Assembly: GCA_016110215.1 (NCBI GenBank)
Contig: JADWQD010000014.1
Coordinates: forward strand, 1,208,060-1,272,059
Direction of reading: 5' to 3'
DNA: 64,000 bases
From: Capronia americana
Taxonomy: Eukaryota > Ascomycota > Eurotiomycetes > Chaetothyriales > Herpotrichiellaceae
Notes under the pieces: model-generated
Database searches by the model: none
Told to the model about the DNA's origin: nothing
What the model saw: only the letters and a program-made list of their open reading frames with translations
Part shown: positions 10,316 to 20,933 of the stretch, in pieces
Layout: each line of letters opens with the position of its first letter
How positions within the stretch are numbered: the stretch's first letter is position 1
Program-made: the position numbers and the translations under genes

Positions 10316-10550
10316 GGCATTGCCTTTTGCTTGCCGACCATCATCAATGAAATCGGCTTCACGGGTGAGTATACCTGTGCTGGTTTTTCATGGACGGTAC
10401 CTGATGTGGACGGTACGGCAAACGCGTCTAATCTTCTCCCCATTCCCATCCATGTATGTCGTTGCATCTGTGTTCACAGTGCCTCCCGCCTTCTTCTCGG
10501 ACAAGTACCGTGGCCGCGGCGTTTTTGTCCCCGCGCTGCATACAACGACG
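10316..10550 (+). pseudogene. Relic of a DAL5/anion:cation-symporter MFS transporter
   Basis: Two adjacent frames carry consecutive pieces of this transporter family. In one frame 10322-10363 reads AFCLPTIINEIGFT and 10418-10450 reads ANASNLLPIP; at about 10451 the similarity shifts frame and continues as MYVVASVFTVPPAFFSDKYR with GRGVFVPAL to about 10545. A GTGAGT donor at about 10365 has no AG before the next conserved block. The start, the N-terminal six helices and the C-terminus are absent. This is a truncated, frameshifted remnant, not a functional gene. The intact DAL5-like gene at 43701 shows the family is present elsewhere in the window. Family assignment from memory of the LPTI...SDKY region. 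Confidence 0.55.
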
Positions 10551-10981
10551 CCTGACGGACCAGCAGTTGAGCGACCTGGGTGATCGTGCAGTGACATTTA
10601 GGTATGACTTCTGAGGTACATGGAGCACGCTTTGGGAAAGTCGGAGCGTCGTCGGCCTCTTGGAGAAGAAGATATTTCCTGCCTCAGATACGCGGTCGTC
10701 GTCAAAGGCATAGACAAGATCTCAATCACAATGATATTGTTTCTTACAAAAAGGACCCTATCGTGAAGTTCTTCTCTTGCTGTTTTTTGGTCACACTAGA
10801 ACATGGTCAAATCGAAAAGTTGTAGGGGAGGTTTTGTAGGCGGTAGTTAAGAGAAATAGTGGCGAGAGTCAGAGTCACATGAATCTTAGATCCAAGCCCA
10901 TAGATTTTGTCCGACGCGACATGAATTATGCTGGATGATCGAGTTGTCGTGGAAACAACCAGGCAATAGCTCTTCAGATCG

Positions 10982-11266
10982 GGATTACCGTATTCAACCC
11001 TATATTCTCTGACTGAGAAGATGCAGGACGTTTCCCCCGAAGAGGTATTGAACAAGGATCTTCTTGGAATCGTTTGTGTTCTCTATTCTATCTCTACTCG
11101 GGAGGTCTTCAACCACGATTTCCACGAGAAAAGACGCTGGCCCACTTCGAACGACCTGAGGCCGACAGTAAATGTCAAGTTCGGGAGAATTATCGAAAAT
11201 TGCTGGCACGGAAAGTATATTTCTCCTGCAGACTTTCACAACGATGTCACTGGAGTTGAGGAGTGA
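10982..11266 (+). pseudogene. Possible remnant of a fungal protein-kinase C-lobe
   Basis: An open frame without a good start encodes KDLLGIVCVLYSIST and, before its stop, GRIIENCWHGKYISPADFH. This resembles the DLFALGSTLY and CWxGKY segments at the end of small fungal Ser/Thr-kinase-like domains. No ATP-binding lobe or catalytic loop is seen upstream, where a stop interrupts. Weak call; it could be chance. Confidence 0.25.
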
Positions 11267-12144
11267 TGTGAACTATCCCAACAGGAGTGTTTCCTCAATA
11301 TCCTACGGCGGAGGAAGATGTCATAAAGGCCCACTACATATTCAATTCCGAAGTTGAAATGCAAGGGAAGCCTGGTTGAATGACGAACTCCTTGTCTCCC
11401 TCAAAGCAAAGAGACTATCATCTTGGTTCGATACTCTGGAAGTGTGTCTCGACCTTTCTATTCCATACGCAGAGAAAATCCCTTTGTTAACTTGTCTTGT
11501 TCCGCACACGAGGACTATCGAAAGGGGATTAGCTGCGTCCGTCGTCAGAGTCACCAGCGTTATGTCGTTTCCGTTGGGACGCAGGATACTCTTTAGAATG
11601 TCTGTTGGGGCGTTTTGAAGAGAGTCTAGAGCCTGGCAAGGAAGGGGTCGATCGTCAAGGTGTCCGGATTATCGAAATTAGTGATAGAATCGTCTGTATG
11701 GGTTGTTTGTGAAAGATGAATAACGATGGCAGACTCGTTCTGTACAGGCTCACTGCCAGAGCTATGCGCTTGCTCAGATCGCGCCTAGACAATTACTGCG
11801 GCATCTTGGCTGCGATTTGATCTTCCGTCCGCGTTTCTGATTGCCTCATCTCTCATTTCCTTTGCCTAATCTCTGAGTTCTCTATAGGCGGAGGGCCCTT
11901 CTCGAAATGTTTGAACGGTGTCAGTCAAAGCGAAAGACCTGTGCTGATGCACATGCATGTGCTCTTAGCTCAGTTGCGTTGAATTTCCGTCTAGTCTATT
12001 AGCTGCGCTACCCTTTTTTCGTGTCACATCACACTACATCAAGTCCCTGGCCGCCGGTCCTGGCCCGCAGCACCGCGTCAACCAGATACATATAGATCCT
12101 CGTACAAGTCCACATAGACTCACACACACTCTCTCTCTCGTTCA

Positions 12145-12177
12145 TTCACTCACTCACTCACTCACTCACTCACTCAC
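12145..12177. repeat. TCAC tetranucleotide microsatellite
   Basis: About eight tandem TCAC units, next to CA- and CT-rich sequence. Confidence 0.9.
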
Positions 12178-12406
12178 CCCCGGGGCGGGAAGCGGAAGGG
12201 CAAGAACAAGCAAAAGGAAAAAAAGGCCAAGCTCCTATGGACCGTTCCGTGGTGAAATGTACATACAGAAAGTTAATGTACCACACCAGACCACGCCGCA
12301 CCACACCGCCCACGCCACGTTCGTCGTCGCCTGACGTCGTGGAAACCTTCAGGCCTTTTAGCCCTCAGGCCATGCAGACACTGCATTATGTGTTCCATGG
12401 TGGCCT

Positions 12407-12430
12407 GTGCGCCGTGCGCCGTGCGCCGTG
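12407..12430. repeat. GTGCGCC short tandem repeat
   Basis: About three copies of a 7-nt unit. Confidence 0.7.
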
Positions 12431-13752
12431 TTGCCCTATGTAGTGGACTGTACATACCGTGTAAACATCCGAAATACATCGCAAGCCGGGGGGTTGTCAT
12501 CAATCAATCCCTTTGCATTCGCTCACCACCCCTCTGCGCAACCCAAAATCTCCAATGTAGGATAGGAATCGGACTGTGTATGGGAAGGTCCAAGGGTCTG
12601 TTTACGCTTTTTACGCTGTTTGCCTGTCTATCGCGGTCGCGGTCACACAACGGTTATCATGCCATATGCGCTGGCTGACTGGCTGATCCGTCCGTTGGGT
12701 TGGTGGTCGCGGGGCGCAATGAATGGGGCGTCTCGTTTGAATGGGTTGCGTGACGACAATCCAAACCCCCCCTCCTCAGGTCACTTCATGCATGCATGGA
12801 TCGTCCTACTCGTATGTCAGATATGTACTCATGCACGCACGCGAACCGAATGAACCACTGTTCGCGATGGTGATGACAATGCCAGACGGCGGATTGGTTG
12901 CATCGCCGGCCCGTGAGATGCGCGAAGAGAGGCGTTCGGAAACGACGACCCCTCGCCCCCACTCCACCCCTTCCATGGGATCGGAGAAAGGGGCGTGTGA
13001 TTTTCTTTCTCTGGAACGATGGATCGAATGAGAGAGCATGCAATCAGTTGCGTCGATGAATCATGAAGAACGTGACAGGTCAGATTTTCATGGATTGATA
13101 CGGTATGCACATGGGATGGTAAAGCTTCTGGTGCATTAGTCGGGTTGCTGCTTTAGAGGGGGATCGTTGTTGGTAGGATCCCCCTGCTAGATGCATGACC
13201 AAGGTGTCGATATCAGATTGATATTGGCCTTGGATGATCTTATCTGATGGAAGGGGCGCCGATGTCGGATGCCCTGCTGTGTGGCTGCTGCGTTGTCTGA
13301 TATCTCGACAGGAGGTAGCCTAGGGTGTTGAGAGTACTCAATCGAAGTAGGTGTACAGAGTATTCGAGAGATCCTCGCCGTGGTCAGGTCAAAAAGTCAA
13401 TGGGGCTGGGAGAGAAAACGCCGCAGTACTAGGCACTACTCTCCGAGCACCTCGCATAACCCATGTGTAGTGTTTATACCATACGAAGCCTATACTGAGA
13501 ACATGCCATTCATACAAAGGGTGCCTGCTTCCAATCCTCCAGGGAAGGACCAACGTGTACGTGAAGGGTGTGAGGAGGCGTCTGGATCAGAAACAGGCAA
13601 GCAAAGTTCATGGCACGGCTGCCCGCAAGCTGGCGGCAGAGCACCGATCCATTCCTTCCTGCTTGCCTGGTGCTTGCCTCTCTGGTGACTTCCACGGCGT
13701 TGAACTGGGATCAAAAAACAACTTTCACACCCGTCACAAAACCCTCTTAACC

Positions 13753-16700
13753 TCAAACCTCTTCTTCGTCGTCCAACCCATCTCCGAGCAGCTCATCGTC
13801 CTCAACAACCTGACTGTAATCCTGTCCTCTCCTTGCAAACGCATCCCTCGAACGATAGGGCGCCCCGTACCCTCCAACGTTCGTCCCTCTCCCGACACCA
13901 AACCTCCCTCCGCCGCTAGAAGACCCACCACCGAGAGGTATGTACCCTCGTGCACTTCGGAACAAACTCATCACAAGCAAAGGCGTAGCTTTGGCCACGG
14001 CAACAACACCACTCACAACCACCACAGGAACTTTAATCCACAACGGATCGCCCCCGCCAGCACCTCCAGCGGAGGTTGAGAATCCTTCGCCCAGACGGAT
14101 CTGTCCGAACCCTCCGCCTCCACTCTGCCACTTCGTGTATGCCCAGTATCCAATCCCCACTGCTAGCGCAATGGGCACGAAAATGGCAAAGAAGAGGCCC
14201 ACGCCGCTGATGCCATGCTTCCTCTCATACTCTTCTTCATGGCCAGGACATGGTTTCGATTCCAGCTTGTCGAGTTCGCGGCCACCTTGACACGTCGTAA
14301 GTGGGATTCTCCGGTAGCCAGTGGGATACCAAAATTCCACCTGATTCGGGTTGTCCTTGCAGTTCGCCTCGTGGTCGGCGGGCTTCAGGCCAGGCACAAG
14401 TTGACACGTCCCGTCCGCTTGGATCTCATAGTTGTAATCGCACTCAAAATCCTGTCTCGTACACGAGCAGTTTCTCGAGATGCTGTGTAGGTGGTCGATT
14501 TTCTTGCCGTTGTAGCAGTCGCGATCGATGCGCTTGCGATGATACCGAGCGACGTGTCCGAACAGGCAGTTCGAATCTTGCATGGGGTGCTTCGGCTCCC
14601 AGAGGGTATAGTCGCCCTTTTCCGGGTCTTTCTCGTCAAGTTCACATTTCCGCTCGCGTTCCTTGAGGCCTGAGAAGTCGACGTGCACCGTGAAGATGCC
14701 GCGTTTTGCTTGAGAACCAAGTTCGCGGCCCCAGAGCAGGAAGGCGCGAGAGTTGTCCGAAGGGACGGTGGTAATAGCGTCGATCTGCATTTCCACATTG
14801 GGTGAGAACTCGAATTCCTTCCAACTCTCGCCTTCGTCGAGCGTGTAGAAGAGTGATTTGGTAGGTTGGGATTCCTTCACGATGACAATGATGCTGCCTT
14901 GGTCACCGTACTCCCACATATAACTGCCCTTTTTAACCGAATGCCAGGTGATGCCCGCGTCACGAGTGATGAAGGTATCGGTGGCTTCGTCATCCTTGCG
15001 GACAAGGTACTCGCCCACGTTGCCGACTGCCATCATCAGTCCGACCGCACTAGGGCTGGAAAATGTCGCAGATTTATCCCCTCGTTCGGTGTAGCTGTGG
15101 ATGTGTAGAGAGCATTTACCGGTGGCTTTGTTGGCGTCGCCGACGCATGGGTAGTTTTTGCCCAGCGCGTCTTGTTTTGGTGGTGGGAGGAAAGCCCATT
15201 CCGCCCCGTCATTGTGAGTAATCATTGACTTCAGCTTCTTCTTCTCGCCATTGTTGGTCTCATCCCTGTTGGCAACGACGTTGACCATAGCAACCCCTTC
15301 CAACCCTTGCATCTTTTCGAAGTCGACATAGCCCTCAGTGTCCCGGTTGACGGCTCCGAGCGTGTAGACGTACGATGTGCCATTGCTGTTTGACTTGATG
15401 ATGGCACCATATTCGTGGTCCTGCGCCGCGTTGACAGTGACATGGAGAAACACCGCATGGGTAGAGCTGTCTAGGACAGTATAGGCTTGCTGGTGTTTGA
15501 CTTGGAAGTTTTTGGGAAATTCGGCTGGCGCGAACGTCCTCCCGTCAACGCTTGCGTCAACCCTGAGGCTTTGCCGATCTTCTGTTTTCGCTGCAACAAT
15601 GATGAACTCCGACATCGTCGCAAAGTCTAGGATGTCAGGGAAGTGAACGGTCGAATCGGCAAAGAAGTTGTCGCTGGAAAGCAGCATGAGGTTCTTGGTT
15701 GGGTTCTCGTCCTCGTATTGTTCACAGAAGATCAACTGGTCGCCATGCGCTTGACCTTCGCGAGTCATGAACTCGCACTTTCTGGCGTAGCGAACCATGA
15801 CGTCCCAACGGTCGCCACGGTCCTTCGACAGCCAGATGTTGGTGTGGTCGTCATTACCCACCGCGCCAGACCAAAGTACCCAGTCCTTGTACTCAGGGTG
15901 AAATCTCATCGTGGGTAGTCTCAGAGTACTGGGGCGTTCCGGTGCGGAGAATTTGTCAAATCTGTCTCCTCGGTCGATGGTGTAATGGACTTCCTCTGAG
16001 CCGGTGAGGAAGAAAACGGCATCGTGATGATGCGGGTTAGGCGCAATGGCAGTGATCGGCTCACCCTTGAGAATCGTTTGCCACGTCTTCCCATGATCGC
16101 GCGTCAAGAAGATATCTTGCTCGCTCGTACGCATGACAATAGTCTCGTCGCTGCCGATCGACGTATCACCTCTCTCGAGGTAATACCACTCGGAGAAACG
16201 ATCTGCATTGAAATTGGTCTTCTCGACAACAATGTCTCCCGAAATTGGCCTTTTCACCGAATCCGAGCAAGGTCTTTCGATGTCGAGATCAAGCTCTTCG
16301 CCCCCTTTGCGCACACATTCATTGCCGGGAATCAGTCGCCAACCGGACGGACCCTTGAAGGTATCCTTTTCGTTCTTGCAAGCTCCTTCTGGAACAGGCA
16401 GAGTGACTCCATCCGCAGGAACACAATCCTTTCGGTCCTCGGTTCTGACAAAGTTGTAGTCGCACTCAAAATCAGCCTTTGTGCAAACACAAGGCTCGAA
16501 TTCGGGCACGGGATCCTGGAACTCCTCATCAATAAAACACTCGGCATCAGCCTTACGCCGCCTGAAAAACTGCTTGTGTCCCATGAGACAGCTCGGTTTG
16601 CCGTCCTTGTCAACACGCGCAGGCCAGCGATAAAAGTCTTTCTCAACACAAGCCCGTTCATGCAGCCCATCGAAGTCGATCTTGAACATTACCCACTCCG

Positions 16701-18297
16701 TTTTGGAACCAGAACCCTTGGCACCCATCATGAGGAATTTGAGCGTGGTTGAATCCGGGACTGTGGTCAGGAACCTTGCTCGGACTTTTTCCTCCAAATC
16801 GGCCTTTTTCCACGTCTTGCCGTGGTCGATGGAGTACCTGATGTGACTGGTGGGCTCTTCGTCATCGACAGCCACAATAACAGCTCCTTGATTGCCAAAT
16901 TCGTACAGGTGGGCTCCGTCGAGCCCCTCAATCCAGGTGACACCGGCATCGTCGGAGACAAAAAGATCGCCATCTTCGTATTCCTTGAGGAATTTTCCGG
17001 TATTGCCAATTCCCATGACGATACCGGGCGCTGGACTGGAAAATATCCGGCCGGTTTGCCTCGCATCCGTCACCGAATGGAGATGCAATCTCTTGTCACC
17101 GACCTTGAGCTCTTGGAAAGTCCTTCCGTCGTCGAAGCTGATTTGCGAGACGATTTCTTTCTGAGGAATCGTCGAGCCCTCGACTTCCTTCCAGTTCTGC
17201 ACCGTGTTGACCATGACTATGCCCTGAATCGTCTGGACTTTCTCAAAATCGACGTTTCCAAAGATGTTGCGGTTGGTGTGGTCGATGTTGCGAGTGAAAT
17301 AGGTGCCATTCGAGTTGGAGGTGAAGAGGTAGCCTGTAGGGTTTGTGGGACGAGATCCGAGCACATCAACCTGTAAGCTGTAGTTTGTACTTTCGAGGAT
17401 AGTGTAGGCGTCTTCGCTGATGCGGTGCTGTCCGAACTCTGCCCGGTGCCAGTTCGAGCCATCCTTTGTCACGTACAGTGCCAGCTCATCCGTGCCCTCT
17501 GATTTAGCTGCCGCAACCAGGAAGCCTTTGACCGCAGCCATGCTGATGATCCCCGTCACGGCACGGCCATCGTCGAGCGCAGGCTCCAATTGATCCCGAG
17601 TGAAAAAGTCGTCGGAGACGAGCAACCTGTTATCTTTCGGCCAAGGAGAGTACAGGCCTTCGACAATGCAAAAGATGCGATCTCTGACTTCGGGGGCGAT
17701 CTCTTGTGCAAAATCTGGGGTGCTGACGGCCCATTGGCAGCCTCGTGTCATAGATCCCAGATTGTTGATCGTCTCAAAGTCATCATCAGTGTAGAAAGCT
17801 CTTTCAATGCAAGCCAGCCCAACGCAGTGCTCAGCATTCCAGATCACCCGCTTAGGATCCCGGCCGTGGAAGCTCAATGGAGCATTTCGAAACCGGGCCA
17901 GGTTATCACCTTGGTCGATGGAGAAGCTGGTCCAAGTCTTGCCCGTGTCCGTCGTCACCCAGTGCTCCGAGCCGAGTCCGATGATGTACGCGCGTTGATT
18001 GTCCCACGGGTGCCGATACACATCCATGACATTTCCTGACTGCCCTTGATCGTCGATTTGTTTCCACGTCTCGCCGGCGTCAGGACTGCGCCACACAACG
18101 CCAGTCTCTCCATCGTAGCCAAGGACGACGTCCGAGTCGTCAAAGTAGAAAACGTTCTCTAATGGGTTATCGAAGGTCGTGGAGGAGATGGTCGGGCCAT
18201 CTTTCTTCGCCTGGACAGGCTGCGGAGAAGAAGCGAGCAGTAAGAAGAGCGCAAGTGACGAGGCGACAGCGCGGCGACAGTAGGATCGAATTATCAT
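13753..18297 (-). CDS. VPS10: Vacuolar protein sorting receptor VPS10 (sortilin family)
   Basis: A single uninterrupted exon of 1514 residues, the usual length. A signal peptide (ALFLLLASSPQPVQA) is followed by two tandem VPS10 domains built of sortilin beta-propeller repeats with Asp-box-like motifs (SPDAGETWKQ, TTDTGKTW, TRDHGKTWQ, SKDRGDRWD). Each domain ends in a Cys-rich 10CC module (CVCTKADFECDYN and CSCTRQDFECDYN). A single membrane segment lies at about residues 1365-1390 (VGLFFAIFVPIALAVGIGYW). The cytosolic tail is Gly-rich and ends in an acidic stretch containing EDDELL, an acidic-dileucine-type sorting signal. The receptor carries carboxypeptidase Y-type cargo from the late Golgi to the endosome and is recycled by retromer. 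Start at 18297 fits the signal peptide. Very confident. Confidence 0.97.
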   Translation of the reverse strand: MIIRSYCRRAVASSLALFLLLASSPQPVQAKKDGPTISSTTFDNPLENVFYFDDSDVVLGYDGETGVVWRSPDAGETWKQIDDQGQSGNVMDVYRHPWDNQRAYIIGLGSEHWVTTDTGKTWTSFSIDQGDNLARFRNAPLSFHGRDPKRVIWNAEHCVGLACIERAFYTDDDFETINNLGSMTRGCQWAVSTPDFAQEIAPEVRDRIFCIVEGLYSPWPKDNRLLVSDDFFTRDQLEPALDDGRAVTGIISMAAVKGFLVAAAKSEGTDELALYVTKDGSNWHRAEFGQHRISEDAYTILESTNYSLQVDVLGSRPTNPTGYLFTSNSNGTYFTRNIDHTNRNIFGNVDFEKVQTIQGIVMVNTVQNWKEVEGSTIPQKEIVSQISFDDGRTFQELKVGDKRLHLHSVTDARQTGRIFSSPAPGIVMGIGNTGKFLKEYEDGDLFVSDDAGVTWIEGLDGAHLYEFGNQGAVIVAVDDEEPTSHIRYSIDHGKTWKKADLEEKVRARFLTTVPDSTTLKFLMMGAKGSGSKTEWVMFKIDFDGLHERACVEKDFYRWPARVDKDGKPSCLMGHKQFFRRRKADAECFIDEEFQDPVPEFEPCVCTKADFECDYNFVRTEDRKDCVPADGVTLPVPEGACKNEKDTFKGPSGWRLIPGNECVRKGGEELDLDIERPCSDSVKRPISGDIVVEKTNFNADRFSEWYYLERGDTSIGSDETIVMRTSEQDIFLTRDHGKTWQTILKGEPITAIAPNPHHHDAVFFLTGSEEVHYTIDRGDRFDKFSAPERPSTLRLPTMRFHPEYKDWVLWSGAVGNDDHTNIWLSKDRGDRWDVMVRYARKCEFMTREGQAHGDQLIFCEQYEDENPTKNLMLLSSDNFFADSTVHFPDILDFATMSEFIIVAAKTEDRQSLRVDASVDGRTFAPAEFPKNFQVKHQQAYTVLDSSTHAVFLHVTVNAAQDHEYGAIIKSNSNGTSYVYTLGAVNRDTEGYVDFEKMQGLEGVAMVNVVANRDETNNGEKKKLKSMITHNDGAEWAFLPPPKQDALGKNYPCVGDANKATGKCSLHIHSYTERGDKSATFSSPSAVGLMMAVGNVGEYLVRKDDEATDTFITRDAGITWHSVKKGSYMWEYGDQGSIIVIVKESQPTKSLFYTLDEGESWKEFEFSPNVEMQIDAITTVPSDNSRAFLLWGRELGSQAKRGIFTVHVDFSGLKERERKCELDEKDPEKGDYTLWEPKHPMQDSNCLFGHVARYHRKRIDRDCYNGKKIDHLHSISRNCSCTRQDFECDYNYEIQADGTCQLVPGLKPADHEANCKDNPNQVEFWYPTGYRRIPLTTCQGGRELDKLESKPCPGHEEEYERKHGISGVGLFFAIFVPIALAVGIGYWAYTKWQSGGGGFGQIRLGEGFSTSAGGAGGGDPLWIKVPVVVVSGVVAVAKATPLLVMSLFRSARGYIPLGGGSSSGGGRFGVGRGTNVGGYGAPYRSRDAFARRGQDYSQVVEDDELLGDGLDDEEEV

Positions 18298-18958
18298 CTT
18301 TGATTAGCGCATCGAGCGGAGTGTGGATTAAAGGTGAGAAGGACGAAATACAAACGCTCAAAAAGAATCAATGGCGAAATGGACACGGTTGTTGATGGAG
18401 ACACGAATTGCGTTTGCCTGCGGCCAACAATTGTTGGTGAGCATCTCGTCTCCTCATGCTCACTCGACACTCACTCGCTCCGAATCCGAGAAATCAGGGT
18501 CCGCCGAATGTGGTAAGCGCCGCCGTCTCAAACACGAAGCTCCTGTAAGCTCCCTCACTCACTCCTCACTCGCTTCTCGCTCGCAAACCCCTAACCACAG
18601 CAGCACGAGACAACCTACAAGATGCGTGTACGGAAAGAATCGTTTTCAAAAGTATCGAGAATGGTTCTGTCATTTCCTGTTGACCTCCAAACCCCCATCT
18701 ATTCTCCTAAATGCCCCCTTTTGTTAGCCTCTCCAGATCCTCATTGCCACCTGGCAGCCGATTGAATGCTAAGCTCGTTCCACATGTCTTTCTCTTCCCC
18801 TGTCCCCAATCTTACAGATTATAGTGGCCTGAAATGCACACATATTCAGCCGGAACGCCTACGCTTAATGACGCTGTGGTAGATATGCCTCCTCTGTCGC
18901 TCAACCAAATACAATGCAATAGCAATAACAGTCAAGTCCACACATGTTGTGCACGTGC
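18298..18958. other. Intergenic, promoter of VPS10
   Basis: No gene seen; tandem gap between two minus-strand genes, with pyrimidine-rich sequence. Confidence 0.5.
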
Positions 18959-20933
18959 TCACTTGAGCTTCAGTTTGCGAAGAAATTTCTTCATCTTGGA
19001 TTCTTCAGGTGGTAGCGTGTCCCAAATAGAGACCGGATTAGCTTCCACTGGCAATTCGGCCTTTTCCAATGGCAGTTTGTTGACCCTCTGGTGGTCACGT
19101 TGTGATTGTACTTCCTCTGGTGAGCGGAGATCTGGCCTCGTTAGGGTCATGTGTAGCGTCATCTCTCGATCCTTAGGAAGTCCACGAGCATACGTCTCGG
19201 TAGGTCTCCGTATTGAAAATGGTCGCAGTGTTCTAGCAAACCCATCGACGCTACCTTTCCGCGAAGGACGGTTCATCTGAAAGACAGGGTCTTCCGGGGT
19301 CCTGGGATCAAAAAGAGTGTCCGGTTCATCTGGCTCGTCTTCGTCATCCCCCGATAGTTCTGGCGTGTCATCGTGAAAGAAAGTCCTGTTGGTTTCTGGC
19401 CTTGGTTGGGGGCTTGTCATTGGTCTGACGGGGGTGCGAGGATCTCTACCTTGCACCGAGGGGAACCCAAACTCAATTGCCTCGTCGAACTTCTGCGGGG
19501 AAGCAAGATAGAGCCTCAGCTTCATGCGAGCAGCTGGGTCTTGGTAATGAGTCGCGCAAGGATCGATTGACGATATAGATGCCTGGGAGCGAAGGTGCTT
19601 GATTGAAAATGACGAAGAGCGAGTGTGAGGTATAGCTGGTAACGCTGGGGTCGGGGGTACCTCAATAACCGGTCGATTCGAAGATGTGGATGTCCGGCCA
19701 CGACGTATTGAGAGGCTCGACAAGGAAGGGTTCCTTCTCGAGTGGCGCTTGACAGGTGCTGGTGCAGGCATCGTCCGCCGATTGGTCTCGGCAATAGCCT
19801 GATGGTAGTCGTCCAGCTTGAGATCCAGGTCTGCTTCGTCCTCCAGCCACCGGAAGCCATCTATTGAGTAGTCGCCCATATCGACTGCAGAGTCCACTCG
19901 GTCGTCGTCTTTAACGTCTTCACTGTCCACAATCGTGTCGTCGTCCTCAGAACCCCGAGGTTCAAAGGCAGGGAAATGGGTAGGATGCCAGCTACGGCGA
20001 CGAAGGGTCTCGTCTGCGGCGTCGAGGATGAGAGTGTTCGTCTCTTGTGAAAAGAAGGAGCACTCTTCCTTGGAGAAGAGCTTTCTTTGGACCGCAGGAG
20101 AGAGCGACGCGAACCAGGCGACAGTGTTTTGGGTGTTGTCCGCTGCCGAGTTCCTCCTTCTGCGCAACCTCTTGCTGTTGACAAGCCGCCCTGTGTGTAT
20201 GAAGCTATTGGTGACAATAGTCAAGGTATCTGCGCCCTTGATTGTGACACCGATATCGTTCGACGGATGAATCGACAGTCGAGAAGGGGGGCGTGAAGAG
20301 TGTCTCCCATCTTCGGCCAACCTGAGACGCTCTAAGCTGCTAAAATACTGGTGGAACACACATGTTAGCCCGTGGACCTGTGGAATAAGCGATCGAATGA
20401 GCCGGACGTCTGCTAACGGTCGCGCGAGACAAGTCGCAACGGCGGTGGAGGAAGTGTTGACGAAGGAGGGTCCCCCTGCTTTGAGGTCGGAGGACCGTGC
20501 CGCGACCAAGAAGCCTAGAGGGTGCCCAGGCCTCCCATTTGGGCAATGAGTTTCATGCCTAAACTCCAAACATGCAAGGCCCGGGGCGCCGGTCCCAGGT
20601 AGCTTTGGGGGCGTTGGGTGATCTGATGGAATGACGTGGGACGTGCTCCATGCCCGGATGGGGCTCTTGCTTGTAAACGGCAGTGATGTGCATCCTCCTT
20701 CCCGTCGGCGTGAAGATCGGGCTGAAAGTCACGTTTGATCACCATGGCGATCCCCAAGCTGTTGGAATTCCTGAGCAAGGGGTCTGCTGATGATTTTCCG
20801 GGGAATGTTCACGCCCAAGCAAAGAATGTATGGAAAACATGATACTGCGTAGACTCACTTTTCGAAGGACAACTGGTGGTAATGTCTCAAGCGCGACATC
20901 ATTTGGCAAAGAAGGGTGTCGTGAACGTCGCAT
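18959..20933 (-). CDS. Conserved fungal Ser-rich, low-complexity protein of unknown function
   Basis: The certain part is 18959-20347, a long exon beginning YFSSLERLRLAEDG and ending with a basic tail MKKFLRKLKLK. It includes an acidic stretch (GSEDDDTIVDSED), DLDLKLDDYHQA, the segment DEAIEFGFPS and MTLTRPDLRSPEE. I recall these as conserved in an unnamed, often mucin-annotated Pezizomycotina family, but know no function. The frame stays open to a Met at 20569, but an acceptor (CCACCAG) precedes YFSS. I favour an upstream exon at 20859-20933 (25 codons, MRRSRHPSLPNDVALETL) ending in GTGAGT, phase 0. This leaves an intron of about 510 nt that may hide another exon. The 5' half of the model is therefore uncertain. 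No signal peptide or membrane segment seen; probably intracellular. Confidence 0.65.

Larger units (their letters stand above)
10041..13752. other. 3.7-kb gene-poor convergent region with decayed gene remnants
   Basis: No intact gene seen between the amidohydrolase and the VPS10 stop. It holds a transporter relic (about 10316-10550), a possible kinase relic (10982-11266), a TCAC microsatellite and a short GTGCGCC repeat. The rest shows only short, unconvincing frames. Confidence 0.6.

Noticed and set aside
13555..14079. 174-codon frame on the plus strand
   Set aside because: Antisense to the VPS10 tail; composition is its shadow.
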